A stretch of 64,000 nt of DNA from Paenibacillus amylolyticus (GTDB lineage Bacteria > Bacillota > Bacilli > Paenibacillales > Paenibacillaceae): contig NZ_RIAS01000004.1 of assembly GCF_003719335.1 (NCBI RefSeq), forward strand, positions 414,001 through 478,000. Reading direction: 5' to 3'. Shown one piece after another: positions 17,574-26,515 of the stretch. Under the pieces are notes generated by a model that was given only the letters and a program-made list of their open reading frames with translations, was not told the DNA's origin and ran no database searches. Within the stretch, counting starts at the first letter, position 1; every line of letters starts with the position of its first letter. Position numbers and translations under genes: made by a program.

Positions 17574-18643
17574 AACAGCTGGTACGGACATTCGCGCTTG
17601 TGTTTGTGGCCGCATTCGCCCTGATGATTCTGGCTTCGTATCTGAACAAAAGCCAGGGATATTCCGGCGGAAACACGCTGACCATCTACAACTGGGGCGA
17701 TTATATTGACCCTGATCTTTTGAAGGAATTTGAAGAAGAGTCCGGCATGAAGGTCATCTATCAGACGTTTGATTCCAATGAGGCGATGCTGACCAAGATT
17801 GAACAGGGCGGCACAACGTTCGACGTGGCGATTCCTTCCGAATATGCGATTAGCAAAATGAAAGAAGAAAATCTGCTCGTTCCGATCGATCACAACAAGC
17901 TGCCCAACCTGAAAAACATCGATGCCCGGTTCCTGAACTTGAACTACGATCCAAACAACCAATTCTCCATCCCTTATTTCTGGGGAACGGTTGGTATCGT
18001 GTATAATCCGGAGCTGGTGGGTGGTCTGACATTTGACAGCTGGAATGACCTGTGGGACCCGCGTTTGAAAAATCAGATCCTGCTGCTCGATGGTGCTCGT
18101 GAAGTCATCGGTATGGGGCTGAATAGTCTGGGGTATTCACTTAATGATACGAACGAAGACCATCTCCAGGCTGCGCTCAAAAAACTCTCTACTCTGACTC
18201 CTAACGTAAGAGCCATCGTTGGGGACGAGATCAAAATGCTGCTTGCGAACGAAGAAGCCGCGGTTGGACTCGTATGGTCTGGGGATGCATCGGAGATTAT
18301 GGATCAGAATGACAAGCTGGATTACAAGGTACCGGAGGAAGGTTCAAATCTCTGGTTCGACAGTATGGTTATCCCGAAAACAGCTAAAAATGTGAACGGC
18401 GCGCACCAGTTTATCAACTTTATGCTGGACCCGGACCATGCTGCACGCAATGCCGAGTACGTGGGATACTCTACACCGAATGCGGAGGCACTTAAGCTGT
18501 TGCCAGAAGATATCTCGCAGGATGAACGCTTCTATCCGGACGAGACACTGACAAGCAAGCTGGAGGTCTATAACAATCTGGGCAAAAAAATGCTATCGCA
18601 TTATAACGACCTGTTTCTGGAGTTTAAAATGCATAGTAAATAA
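17570..18643 (+). CDS. potD: Spermidine/putrescine substrate-binding protein PotD
   Basis: The 357-residue product is an extracellular polyamine-binding protein. The diagnostic LTIYNWGDYIDPDLL opening, FDVAIPSEYAI and IPYFWGTVGIVYNPE regions are all present. Acidic and aromatic ligand residues follow in LVWSGDASEIM. The N terminus is a hydrophobic segment (about residues 6-23) ending in LASYLNKSQ. It has no lipobox cysteine, unlike most Gram-positive binding proteins, so it may stay anchored by an uncleaved signal segment. The gene starts within the last codons of potC and ends before a strong hairpin at 18682. Confidence 0.94.
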   Translation: MKQLVRTFALVFVAAFALMILASYLNKSQGYSGGNTLTIYNWGDYIDPDLLKEFEEESGMKVIYQTFDSNEAMLTKIEQGGTTFDVAIPSEYAISKMKEENLLVPIDHNKLPNLKNIDARFLNLNYDPNNQFSIPYFWGTVGIVYNPELVGGLTFDSWNDLWDPRLKNQILLLDGAREVIGMGLNSLGYSLNDTNEDHLQAALKKLSTLTPNVRAIVGDEIKMLLANEEAAVGLVWSGDASEIMDQNDKLDYKVPEEGSNLWFDSMVIPKTAKNVNGAHQFINFMLDPDHAARNAEYVGYSTPNAEALKLLPEDISQDERFYPDETLTSKLEVYNNLGKKMLSHYNDLFLEFKMHSK

Positions 18644-18681
18644 TTGTCCTCCAGTCTACGCAAACTGCAACGAATACAACT

Positions 18682-18723
18682 CAAATATCCCCTGAGCCTA
18701 TTGGTGGCTTCAGGGGATATTTG
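18682..18723 (+). terminator. Hairpin ending the pot operon
   Basis: A perfect 14-bp stem, CAAATATCCCCTGA with its complement, ends the operon. The T-run is short (TTTG). The remaining 270 bp to the next gene hold only a small CCCGAATAT/ATATCGGG hairpin and no gene. Confidence 0.75.
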
Positions 18724-18997
18724 ACGTTGAGTGGATTCTAGGCTCTGAGGGAACGAAACGAAGAGCTTGGCATAGGGTATCGAACATAGCTTTGATCATA
18801 AGCCCGCTCTGGCAATTCTGGTTGCCGGGAACTTTATTTACACCCGTGCGTAATAAAGCCCATAACCCCGAATATGAAAGAGTATATCGGGATGGAGGGG
18901 ACGGAACGGGATGAATTGCAAAAGAATCTCTAACTGTGCAGATGTGATGATTGAATTCATGTTGTCTTACTAAAATGAAAAGGAAAGGAGGGGCGTG

Positions 18998-19702
18998 ATG
19001 TTAGGCATTACCGTGCTTATCCTATTATCTTGGCTCTTGCTTCGTTTCACGATCAAGCAACCGTTATCTGTGCTCGGATACCGTCCGGCAGGGTTGCGTT
19101 TGCGGCAATTTGCCATAGCTTTGCTGTTGGGTATCCTTGTTTCCTCAGCAGTTCATTGGACAGAATCTTTGGTTACCATGTCAAGCTGGAAGGGGAACGC
19201 TAACTATGTATGGGCTGATTTTTGGATAGCCAGTTGGTGGAACTTCAAATCCGTCTGGTTTGAGGAATTGCTTTTCCGTGGTGCATTGCTTGTGCTTATG
19301 ATTCACTGGTTAGGAGTACGATGGGGAGTCGTACTTTCTTCCATAGCGTTTGGGATGTATCACTGGTTCTCGGGCGGTGTGTTCGGAAACATCCCGGTTA
19401 TGCTCATTGTATTTACAACGACCTTTATCATGGGCTTGGTTTGGGCATATGCGTATGCCAAAACCGGTTCTATGGCTCTTGCAGCAGGCAGCCATCTGGG
19501 CTGGAACGAAGCATCATCCATCCTGTTCTCTGACGGTCCGAACGGTGAGCAGTTGTTCGTTCAAGTGACAGGCATAAGCTACATGCCACTTGCCGGAATA
19601 CCTTCACTGATTTTCTTTATAGCGTCAAACGCGGCCCTGCCTTTGATCCTTTTTTTCTGGATTAAATACAACTTAGCTACGCAATCAAAACCAAGCCAAT
19701 AG
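18998..19702 (+). CDS. CPBP family intramembrane glutamic endopeptidase
   Basis: The 234-residue membrane protein has about six to seven helices. The CPBP (CAAX protease / bacteriocin-processing) motifs are present in order: EELLFRG (EExxxR), FGMYHWF (FxxxH) and the HLGWNEAS histidine with its following Asn. Homologues cleave membrane-embedded peptides or give bacteriocin immunity; the substrate here is unknown. ATG 18998 lies six bases after GGAGG; a GTG three bases earlier is too close. It is monocistronic. Confidence 0.85.
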   Translation: MLGITVLILLSWLLLRFTIKQPLSVLGYRPAGLRLRQFAIALLLGILVSSAVHWTESLVTMSSWKGNANYVWADFWIASWWNFKSVWFEELLFRGALLVLMIHWLGVRWGVVLSSIAFGMYHWFSGGVFGNIPVMLIVFTTTFIMGLVWAYAYAKTGSMALAAGSHLGWNEASSILFSDGPNGEQLFVQVTGISYMPLAGIPSLIFFIASNAALPLILFFWIKYNLATQSKPSQ

Positions 19703-19737
19703 ACAATGTCACATGAAACAAAGCCCCCATAAAAAAC

Positions 19738-19775
19738 AAAAACCACCCCTGATCACCTATAGATCAGGGATGGCT
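19738..19775 (-). terminator. Hairpin with minus-strand T-run
   Basis: CCCTGATC...GATCAGGG is followed on the minus strand by TTTTTGTTTTTT. It lies past the CPBP gene and about 240 bp downstream of the minus-strand gene at 20008, for which it is the only obvious terminator. Confidence 0.6.
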
Positions 19776-19844
19776 ACTTTCCTTGCTTCTAAGCAATAGC
19801 ACCTTAGTGCGATATCAGATAATTAACAAGTCACACATTAACGG

Positions 19845-19961
19845 AGGGGACAGGACAAACGAAGGAAGCGAAGCGCTCGCCTTTACCACCAGATTTTCTC
19901 AAGTGATATAATACTCAAAAAAAATCTGGGGGTAACAGCGATCCGCAGTTGTTCTGTCCCT
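19845..19961. repeat. Long imperfect palindromic intergenic element, 117 bp
   Basis: The left arm runs AGGGGACAGGACAA...TTTACCACCAGATTTT. The right arm, read in reverse, runs AGGGACAGAACAA...GTTACCCCCAGATTTT. About two thirds of the positions pair over nearly 50 bp, with a central AT-rich loop. There is no coding capacity. The length and organisation point to a dispersed palindromic repeat, lying between a plus-strand and a minus-strand gene end. Confidence 0.6.
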
Positions 19962-20007
19962 GGAATGGCTCAGTGTAATCTAGCCCAATTCATCAGATAT
20001 CATGCCA

Positions 20008-20508
20008 CTACATATGCTTTTTGCGCCCCATAATGATATACGCCCCGCCCACAATCAACAGAATGGCCACAAACGGTTGAATGTAGCTCACACTGCTCAG
20101 TACTGAACCGATCGACATGACAGTGAAGAACAACAGGGAAAGGACCGTCAAAATATTAATCGGAATCAGCAACCATTTATTTTTGCCGCCAAACCAGTAG
20201 AGTTCAAACAAACCAACCGCTGGTGCCAGAATGAAGCCAGGCCACATCGTGCCCCAGTTACCAAACAGCATCGCGATCTGGCATACAATACCCACGGTCA
20301 GCAGCACGCCGCCTGGAACGAGCAATCCAACACCACGGCCAATCATGGAGAAGTATAGCCAGTGGAAGAACAGTCCAAGCGGAATCACAAATAACGTAGG
20401 CCAGAAAGTACCAAAGATTGTGCCTGGGCCCATTGTGCCGCCTTGATTCAGAATCAGGTACACACCGAGTAAAATCAGGACGGGTGCAAGAATCGTACGT
20501 TTAGCCAT
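20008..20508 (-). CDS. Small multi-pass membrane protein, LiaI/LiaF-TM-like
   Basis: The 166-residue protein is almost entirely hydrophobic, with about five helices. The opening ILAPVLILLGVYLILNQ and repeated GNWGTMWPGFIL resemble the LiaI/LiaF transmembrane region (DUF5668-like) found in envelope-stress membrane proteins. No soluble domain is attached. AAGGAGAG precedes the ATG. No lia-type two-component system is next to it, so a stress role is only a family-based guess. Confidence 0.7.
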   Translation of the reverse strand: MAKRTILAPVLILLGVYLILNQGGTMGPGTIFGTFWPTLFVIPLGLFFHWLYFSMIGRGVGLLVPGGVLLTVGIVCQIAMLFGNWGTMWPGFILAPAVGLFELYWFGGKNKWLLIPINILTVLSLLFFTVMSIGSVLSSVSYIQPFVAILLIVGGAYIIMGRKKHM

Positions 20509-20628
20509 AATTTCTCTCCTTTTTGATTGTGGAATCTTTCATCCGTACAATATGTATAATCACTTTCGTTATACACAGCATACCACGAACTGGAAAAGGG
20601 GAACCTCCGTCTTTGGCGTTAAACTTAT

Positions 20629-20646
20629 CCTAGACTAAAGTCTAGG
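20629..20646. promoter_or_regulatory. Inverted repeat CCTAGACT-AA-AGTCTAGG
   Basis: This is a perfect 8-2-8 palindrome, 121 bp upstream of the small membrane protein and 108 bp past the AraC gene stop. No T-run follows on either strand, so it looks like an operator rather than a terminator. It resembles the local PerR boxes but has a two-base rather than one-base spacer. Confidence 0.4.
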
Positions 20647-20753
20647 TATGGGGTTACGATCCTATCCCTGCCGAGTCGATCACAATTACAATTGGTGCAC
20701 CTCGCATAATGACAATGGGTGGTTGCATCAGATGTTTATGACCTGGCTGGTAT

Positions 20754-21788
20754 TTACGGCTGTGCTTTCGCCAGATTAGCCCGGTATTGCCCTGGGGTCT
20801 GTCCCGTCCACTTTTTGAACGCATTCTGAAAGGCACTTTGTTCTGAAAAATGCAGGGCATAGGCGATATCGCCGAAAGCATAGTTGCCTCTTTGTAAATA
20901 ACGTTGCGCCATTTCCTTCCGTACCTGAACAGAGATTTCGTTAAACGTTGTACCTTCTTCACGCAATCTGCTCTGTAGTGTGCGAATGCTCACGCCGAGA
21001 TGTGCTGCCGTGTGTTGTAATGTGGGGAAGAAGGAAGGCAGACTCTCTGTGATCCAACGGCTTACTTTGCTGGAGAAGGGCTGAGAGGCATACAAGTCTG
21101 CTTGGGTCTCCTCCGCCATCTTCTCGAAAACCTTCAACATCCTGGCATCCGAATATAAAACGGGCAGCGTCAGAACCTCTTTGGATAGACGCAAGAGGGT
21201 TTGGGCAGTACCAAACTCGGGAGTGACCCCAAAAAAGTTCACGTAAACAGACAGATCACCTGCCCCGTCAGGAGCTTCGTGACGAAATTGGACTGCTCGG
21301 ACCACGGCCTGGCGATTCGCCAACTTGTTGATCAGATGTAATACCGAAACAGTCATATCCTCTACGCAATGGCGAGACATGGGGAGTTCCTCATTTTGCA
21401 CAGACAACTGAATGATCACATCCGGCCCGCTAACTTCCCACTCTAGTTGAAATCCACTATACAAAATATCGTTATACCGCTGGTACGCGCTAAGTGCATC
21501 ACCAATCGTTTTGGAGTGCATCATGACATATCCGGGCAAGCTTAAATCTGCAAAATCCAGCCGCACGCCCTGGTGTAATCCAAAATACAGATCATTCGCA
21601 TAATCAGCAGCACGTTGCATAATCCGTTCCAATTCAGTGACGGGCAACCGGGCATCCGGGTTCTCCATGATGGAGGGATCCAGATCGATGTCTTTGAAAA
21701 AGGATTCCGAGTCAAAACCTTTGTGTACCAGCGTTTTCAAAATAGGATATACCATGGATATCGGGACACTTTGGTTAAGATCTTTCAT
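20754..21788 (-). CDS. AraC family transcriptional regulator
   Basis: The product has 344 residues. The N-terminal two thirds match the arabinose-binding-like domain of OruR/ArgR-type regulators (LPGYVMMHSKTIGDALSAYQ region). The C-terminal 80 residues hold two helix-turn-helix units (HLGVSIRTLQSRL, then FGDIAYALHFSEQSAFQNAFKKWTG). It is divergent from the flavoprotein gene at 21924 and most likely controls it. The start is taken at ATG 21788 behind AGGAGG with a short spacer; a GTG at 21806 is also open. Confidence 0.85.
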   Translation of the reverse strand: MKDLNQSVPISMVYPILKTLVHKGFDSESFFKDIDLDPSIMENPDARLPVTELERIMQRAADYANDLYFGLHQGVRLDFADLSLPGYVMMHSKTIGDALSAYQRYNDILYSGFQLEWEVSGPDVIIQLSVQNEELPMSRHCVEDMTVSVLHLINKLANRQAVVRAVQFRHEAPDGAGDLSVYVNFFGVTPEFGTAQTLLRLSKEVLTLPVLYSDARMLKVFEKMAEETQADLYASQPFSSKVSRWITESLPSFFPTLQHTAAHLGVSIRTLQSRLREEGTTFNEISVQVRKEMAQRYLQRGNYAFGDIAYALHFSEQSAFQNAFKKWTGQTPGQYRANLAKAQP

Positions 21789-21923
21789 AAGTCCTCCTGT
21801 TTGCACGAATCCGCAATGATTTGGCGTCGTTGATCATTTTTTTATCTCTTCCTTCACTTTATGCTTGTGATATGTTCGTTTCATCGGTCTTCATGAACCA
21901 TATTATACAGGAGGAATATACGT

Positions 21924-22511
21924 ATGAATGCAAATAAAATTCTCATCATTAACGGTCATCCCGATCCACAGAGTTATTGTAAGGCACTGTCAGAGTCCTA
22001 CGCAGAGGGCGTACGAAAATCAGGTGGGACTGTAGAGATGATCGATCTAAGTGAGATCGAGTTCAATCCTAATCTCCGATACGGCTATCGTCAGCGGACA
22101 GAGCTCGAGCCTGATTTGCTGAAGGCACAGGAACTCATTCGCTGGGCTGATCATTTGGTATTTGTTTATCCAATGTGGTGGGGAACGATGCCCGCTGTGC
22201 TGAAAGGGTTTATTGATCGGATTTTCCTGCCGGGGTTCGCCATGAGATATCGGGACAACTCACCGCTCTGGGATAAATTGCTCAAGGGGAAGTCTGCGCA
22301 CCTCATCGTAACATCGGATACACCACGCCTGTACAATACACTGGTATATAGACAGGCAGGGCACCGAATCATGAAATCCAACATCCTTAAATTCAGCGGT
22401 GTATCCCCTATACGCGTGACCGATATTAGTCCAGTCCGCAAGTCCACAGATGCGTTCCGTCAGAAATGGCTGGATAAGGTGAATGAAATGGGAATGAAGC
22501 AGGCACGGTGA
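21924..22511 (+). CDS. NAD(P)H oxidoreductase, flavodoxin-like fold (NQO/KefF type)
   Basis: The 195-residue product has the family opening ILIINGHPDPQSYCKALSES and the FMN/FAD-contacting VFVYPMWWGTMPAVLKGFIDR motif. Such enzymes carry out two-electron reduction of quinones or electrophiles at NAD(P)H cost. Divergence from an AraC regulator with a 135-bp shared upstream region suggests inducible detoxification. GGAGG precedes the ATG by about eight bases. A bidirectional terminator follows at 22600. Confidence 0.87.
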   Translation: MNANKILIINGHPDPQSYCKALSESYAEGVRKSGGTVEMIDLSEIEFNPNLRYGYRQRTELEPDLLKAQELIRWADHLVFVYPMWWGTMPAVLKGFIDRIFLPGFAMRYRDNSPLWDKLLKGKSAHLIVTSDTPRLYNTLVYRQAGHRIMKSNILKFSGVSPIRVTDISPVRKSTDAFRQKWLDKVNEMGMKQAR

Positions 22512-22597
22512 TCTGAGAGGGATAGTCATATTAGATGAGCAGCGCACATGAAGAATAAGGAACAAAGGAACAGAGTATAGAAAAAGATCGAAGAATA

Positions 22598-22640
22598 CAA
22601 AAGAAACGAGGCAGAGCACTTCCTGCTTCGTTTCTTTGTT
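22598..22640. terminator. Bidirectional terminator
   Basis: AAAGAAACGAgGCAG pairs with CTGCtTCGTTTCTTT around a short loop. T-rich sequence follows on both strands, as expected between convergent genes. Confidence 0.8.
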
Positions 22641-22689
22641 GTTCAGATAAAAGCAGTGATAAGCCAGTTATGATCCTGCGAGTTCACTG

Positions 22690-23691
22690 CTATTTTATAA
22701 CGTCCGAATGTTTCTTGCCCCAGCTGTTCACGCCGTCATCTTCAATGATGGAGATCGCCGCGTCAGCAATATCCGGGTTTGTCATTAGTTTCTCCTGAAT
22801 CCGGAACTTGATATCGTCTGCATCGGCAAGACTTAATCCCTTGGTTAATTCAATCAGACCCTCGACATGGTAATACCGGCCTTCCTGAATAATACGCATC
22901 ATTTGGATATCAGCCACATGGCTGTCTGCCAAAATCGTCTGGGACACCTTGTCCTCGATATCCTGTGGAGCGGCGACACCGATCAGACCAATCATGTTGT
23001 CATAGCCGACACGGAAAGCAACGGCGATCATCAGACATCCGATGATGGTGGTGACAATACCATCAAGCAAAGCGAAGTTTGTCAGTGCAATGACAACAAC
23101 AGAAACGAGCGCAAGCGTCGCTCCAAGCACGGCTACAACGTCCTCGTAAAATACAAGGCGGGTTGGCGGTGCCGCGCGTCCTACATTTTTAATCGCTGCA
23201 GGCACAAGGGCAAATCCTGTCGCTTTTGGCGCACGAGCTTCTTTCAAGATTTCCTTCATGGCTTTGATGAGGATGGCTCCATCAATCACAATATTAAGCA
23301 CAAGCACACCAATGTTGATCCACAGTCCGCCCGAGTGACCAGCAGGATGCTGGAGCAGATGAATGCCTTCATGAATCGTTTCATAGGCCATGATCGTCAC
23401 TACAATAACGGCAATCATGCAGAAAATGTTGATGACCCGTCCGAATCCGGTCGGGAAGCGGCGTGTAGGTTTTTTCTCGGATAATACACTTCCGACAAAT
23501 ACAAACCCTTGGTTAATGGCATCGGCCAGTGAATGCATCGCTGATGCGAACATGGCGCCGCTGCCACTGAATATAAAGGCTCCTCCTTTACATAGTGCAA
23601 GTATGGCGTTTCCCGCCATGGCTACGGCAGAGGATGTGTTTCCTTTTTTGACGAGAGACATAAAGCTCTCTGACTTCGGTTGTTCAGCCAC
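22690..23691 (-). CDS. Cation diffusion facilitator family transporter
   Basis: The 333-residue product has the CDF layout: a hydrophobic core with five to six helices, the first metal site in FASAMHSLADAINQ (HxxxD), the second in FYEDVVAVLGA, and a cytoplasmic C-terminal domain with ILADSHVADIQ and a terminal DGVNSWGK. Members export Zn, Co, Fe or Mn by proton exchange. The ED pair replaces the HD/DD pair of well-studied Zn exporters, so metal preference cannot be given. The gene is convergent with the flavoprotein gene. Confidence 0.87.
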   Translation of the reverse strand: MAEQPKSESFMSLVKKGNTSSAVAMAGNAILALCKGGAFIFSGSGAMFASAMHSLADAINQGFVFVGSVLSEKKPTRRFPTGFGRVINIFCMIAVIVVTIMAYETIHEGIHLLQHPAGHSGGLWINIGVLVLNIVIDGAILIKAMKEILKEARAPKATGFALVPAAIKNVGRAAPPTRLVFYEDVVAVLGATLALVSVVVIALTNFALLDGIVTTIIGCLMIAVAFRVGYDNMIGLIGVAAPQDIEDKVSQTILADSHVADIQMMRIIQEGRYYHVEGLIELTKGLSLADADDIKFRIQEKLMTNPDIADAAISIIEDDGVNSWGKKHSDVIK

Positions 23692-23871
23692 TTCGGTAGT
23701 TCCTCCCAGATATGTAGTTGATGTAGAAAGACAGTCCTTCTTCCGGTAGCTTGTGCATTTCCACTAAATGTTATTATAACTGCCTTTACTACTCCCAGCA
23801 TTATGAAAAAATGATCATATCACCATCCGTGCGACAATGATTGTCGATAAAATAGATGTAATTTAATTGAT

Positions 23872-24483
23872 TTAATATTCGATCACGTCGATCTCACGCA
23901 AGTTGCGATTGGATTGCTCCAGCAATTCGGTAAAGGTTTCGGCCACGTAATAGACAAAGTCAGGATCATGTTTGAACATAATCATCTGTCCGTATGTTCC
24001 TTGCTCTGTCGGGTCAAAGTCCATCATCAAATACAGCGATCCGCCTCCCAGCTTACCAAAGGTAATCCACGACTTCTGATGAAGATAAGGCTTGATTCGT
24101 GGGTCGAGCTCACGCATTTCTTCTTCAGAGAAGTAGTCTTCCATCCGAATCTCTACGGAGCCGTCATGTTCTCTCTGCATTTGTTCCAGCGATAACATGT
24201 AGAAGACCATATCTTCGTTTTGTGCTGCATCACCTGGAAAAAGGATGTGAAAGGCATATCCGCTGCCATTTTTACGTTTGTAAAATGTCCTGAAGTCTTC
24301 CGGTAGTCGTATTCCGTAGTGTTGCTCGAACGCGTCAAGCTCCTTATCGCTTGCCCCTTCCCGGTCGCGGTAGGCCTCTAGCAACTCCTGGTTTTCCTCA
24401 TCCTGTACCTTTTCTTCCAGCAGTTCCAACAATTCTTCCATGAGTTCATCGATCCGTTGTTCTGATTTTGGCTCTGACATCAT
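23872..24483 (-). CDS. SMI1/KNR4 family protein
   Basis: The 203-residue acidic protein has a Glu-rich helical N terminus. It then shows the SMI1/KNR4 core: ELDAFEQHYGIRLPEDFRTFYKRKNGSG, a central ILFPGDA region, and DPRIKPYLHQKSWITFG. The family includes immunity proteins of contact-dependent toxins as well as housekeeping proteins. No toxin gene is next to it. Two adjacent ATGs follow GGAGG; either may be used. Confidence 0.8.
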   Translation of the reverse strand: MMSEPKSEQRIDELMEELLELLEEKVQDEENQELLEAYRDREGASDKELDAFEQHYGIRLPEDFRTFYKRKNGSGYAFHILFPGDAAQNEDMVFYMLSLEQMQREHDGSVEIRMEDYFSEEEMRELDPRIKPYLHQKSWITFGKLGGGSLYLMMDFDPTEQGTYGQMIMFKHDPDFVYYVAETFTELLEQSNRNLREIDVIEY

Positions 24484-24684
24484 GTTTCGCCTCCTTAATG
24501 AGAGTTCGCATGTAATACTTGTCTGGTAAATCTGATGATGAGATGGTTTCCCACTAGTATAGATTTACTCCGTAAGCTCGTACAAGAAACGATAGACCTA
24601 GGCGGAAGTTCCGCATACTGAATTAATATGGATGTGTAAAAGTACACTTGTGGTCTATGCAGTTGCATCCAGCCGCCTAACAAT

Positions 24685-24732
24685 ATCTCAAAAAAGCGTG
24701 AGCAGCAGGGTTATCCTGTGACTCACGCTTTT
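24685..24732 (-). terminator. Terminator after the dioxygenase gene
   Basis: AAAAAGCGTGAG pairs with CTCACGCTTTT. On the minus strand the stem is followed by TTTTTTGAG; on the plus strand by TTTTGTCTTT. Confidence 0.8.
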
Positions 24733-24761
24733 GTCTTTATATGATTTAAGTAAAGTTCATG

Positions 24762-25535
24762 TTATTCAAATTTCCAGCAGGACAAACTCAGGTTGCCCAG
24801 CTGATACGCCCGGAATAAAAGAGAGGTTTGTTTCTTCTTATCTCCTGCACCCATGGCGATCAAGAGAGGTACGAAATGCTCGGGTGTAGGAACCGCTGCC
24901 TGAGCAGACGGAGCAAGTTTGTCATACGCGAAGAGGGCATCCGTATCCCAGCGCTCCAGCTTATCTTGAAGCCAGTTGTCGAATTCCGTTGCCCAGGAAT
25001 CCACACCTTGACTTTCCCAGTTCAGACGGCGCAGGTTATGCACGGTTCCGCCACTGCCAATGACAAGAACGTCTTGCTCACGCAAAGAAGCGAGTGCTTG
25101 ACCGATCTGATACTGTTGCTCACCCGTCAGATAACGGTTAACGGACAGAGCAATTACAGGAATGTCTGCCTCGGGATAGAGCAGGCGCAGTACAACCCAT
25201 GCTCCATGGTCCAGGCCGCGTACCTCATCCGTCTGCACTGAAATGCCCGCTTCGGTGAACAACTTGACGATCTCAGCGGTTGTTTCTGCATGCCCTTGGG
25301 CTGGATATTTGATCTGGTACAGTTCGGGTTGAAAACCGCCGAAATCATAGATCGTGTCATATGAGCCGGTGACAGAAGAAACGAGCTGTGTAGCTGATTC
25401 CCAGTGAGCGGAGAATAGAACGATCGCTTTAGGTTTGGGCAGATCCTGCCCAAGTTTTTGCAAAAATTCAGTGTACGCATTCTCCTCCAGTGCAAGTGAA
25501 GGGGCGCCATGGGCGATAAACAAAGATGGCATCAT
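24762..25535 (-). CDS. Extradiol ring-cleavage dioxygenase, DODA/LigB type
   Basis: The 257-residue product opens SLFIAHGAPSLAL, which carries one metal-binding His, followed by VLFSAHWE with a second. VRGLDHGAWVVLRLLYP and SGGTVHNLRRL supply further family signatures. The class (YgiD-like 4,5-DOPA dioxygenase) opens catechol rings using non-heme metal. Its start overlaps the stop of the upstream esterase gene by four bases (ATGA), so the two are translated together and may act in one aromatic-compound detoxification step. Confidence 0.88.
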   Translation of the reverse strand: MMPSLFIAHGAPSLALEENAYTEFLQKLGQDLPKPKAIVLFSAHWESATQLVSSVTGSYDTIYDFGGFQPELYQIKYPAQGHAETTAEIVKLFTEAGISVQTDEVRGLDHGAWVVLRLLYPEADIPVIALSVNRYLTGEQQYQIGQALASLREQDVLVIGSGGTVHNLRRLNWESQGVDSWATEFDNWLQDKLERWDTDALFAYDKLAPSAQAAVPTPEHFVPLLIAMGAGDKKKQTSLLFRAYQLGNLSLSCWKFE

Positions 25536-26209
25536 GATTCAATCATTCCTTTCGTGTCTTCTGTAGTTACCCCAGCATCCGTCCGAAGGAAGTGTTGGAG
25601 TTTGGCATATAACTCAGGGGTTACATGGTGACCCCCGCTGTATGGCACATACGTAACTTGATTCGTATGAATGCGGAAAAAGGAAGCATTATCTTCACCC
25701 AGCTGTAACGGGAAAAGGTGATCCTGATCGCCGTGTGAGATAAATGCAGATAGATTGGATGAAGGCTGCAAAGCATATTCTTCCTTCACAAACTGCGGAA
25801 TGTATCCGCTCATAGCAACGATACCTTTGATGGCATCGCCCATCACCAAGGCAAGCGTCATCGCCATGATGCCGCCCTGGCTGAATCCGGCGATATAACG
25901 CCGTGCAGGATCGATCGCATATTGAGCCGACAGCTCGATGATGAGTTGTTGCAGTCCTTGAACCGAGGCATCGTATAATTCGCGAACGGGATTGCCTATA
26001 CTTTTGATCTGAAAATAAGCATAACCTCCGCCCTGTACAATAGGTCCACGAATGGCAACAATAATGAAATCGGAAGACAGCGGCTCCATTAATCGAAGCA
26101 TGTCCTGCTCATCTGATCCCATGCCGTGCAGGGCAAAAATAACGGGATATTGCTGGGCTTTATCGTAATGTGGAGGCAGTTTCACCTCATGAATATAAGT
26201 AGAATTCAA
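25532..26209 (-). CDS. Carboxylesterase/phospholipase-like alpha/beta hydrolase
   Basis: The 225-residue product has an ALHGMGSDEQDM oxyanion region, the nucleophile elbow GFSQGG, the acid in HGDQDHLFP and the catalytic His in SGGHHVTPE. These are the features of the small esterase family that includes YpfH and MhqD. The start is TTG 26209, nine bases after GGAGG; the upstream ATG at 26251 places the ribosome site inside the frame. It is cotranscribed with the ring-cleavage dioxygenase gene. Confidence 0.85.
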   Translation of the reverse strand: MNSTYIHEVKLPPHYDKAQQYPVIFALHGMGSDEQDMLRLMEPLSSDFIIVAIRGPIVQGGGYAYFQIKSIGNPVRELYDASVQGLQQLIIELSAQYAIDPARRYIAGFSQGGIMAMTLALVMGDAIKGIVAMSGYIPQFVKEEYALQPSSNLSAFISHGDQDHLFPLQLGEDNASFFRIHTNQVTYVPYSGGHHVTPELYAKLQHFLRTDAGVTTEDTKGMIES

Positions 26210-26352
26210 ACCAATACACCTCCAGGTGGAATATGAGTTGCGATGAATCAATGTATAAAATGAATGTATAGATCAAAAAAATGCATAGATCAAACCAATG
26301 AAGCAAAAGAGTGGAAAGAAGTAATGACAGGGATTAAACTAAAAACATAAAG

Positions 26353-26436
26353 TTCACCAATGTGAAAATAATATTCTTATTGATGAACAAAATTTATCAT
26401 GCTTTCATTGTAGGGTCAACACTTTTTTTGTATGAT
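26353..26436 (+). promoter_or_regulatory. Candidate operator and promoter for the glyoxalase/XRE genes
   Basis: TTCAC-CAAT-GTGAA (26353-26366) is a perfect 5-4-5 inverted repeat. A plausible sigma-A promoter follows: TTGTAG (26408-26413), 17 bp, then TATGAT (26431-26436). The 300 bp upstream of the glyoxalase gene otherwise hold nothing recognisable. Confidence 0.35.
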
Positions 26437-26515
26437 GAAAATATGTTTTGTATAGGGGAACTTGGATTGAGCATCCATACTGTACTTTATTTCTGTAGAG
26501 GAGGACGTGAAGAAG

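Noticed and set aside
24762..26209. Assignment of the dioxygenase-esterase pair as mhqED
   Set aside because: The esterase resembles MhqD, but the dioxygenase is of the DODA/LigB type and not the vicinal-oxygen-chelate type of MhqE.
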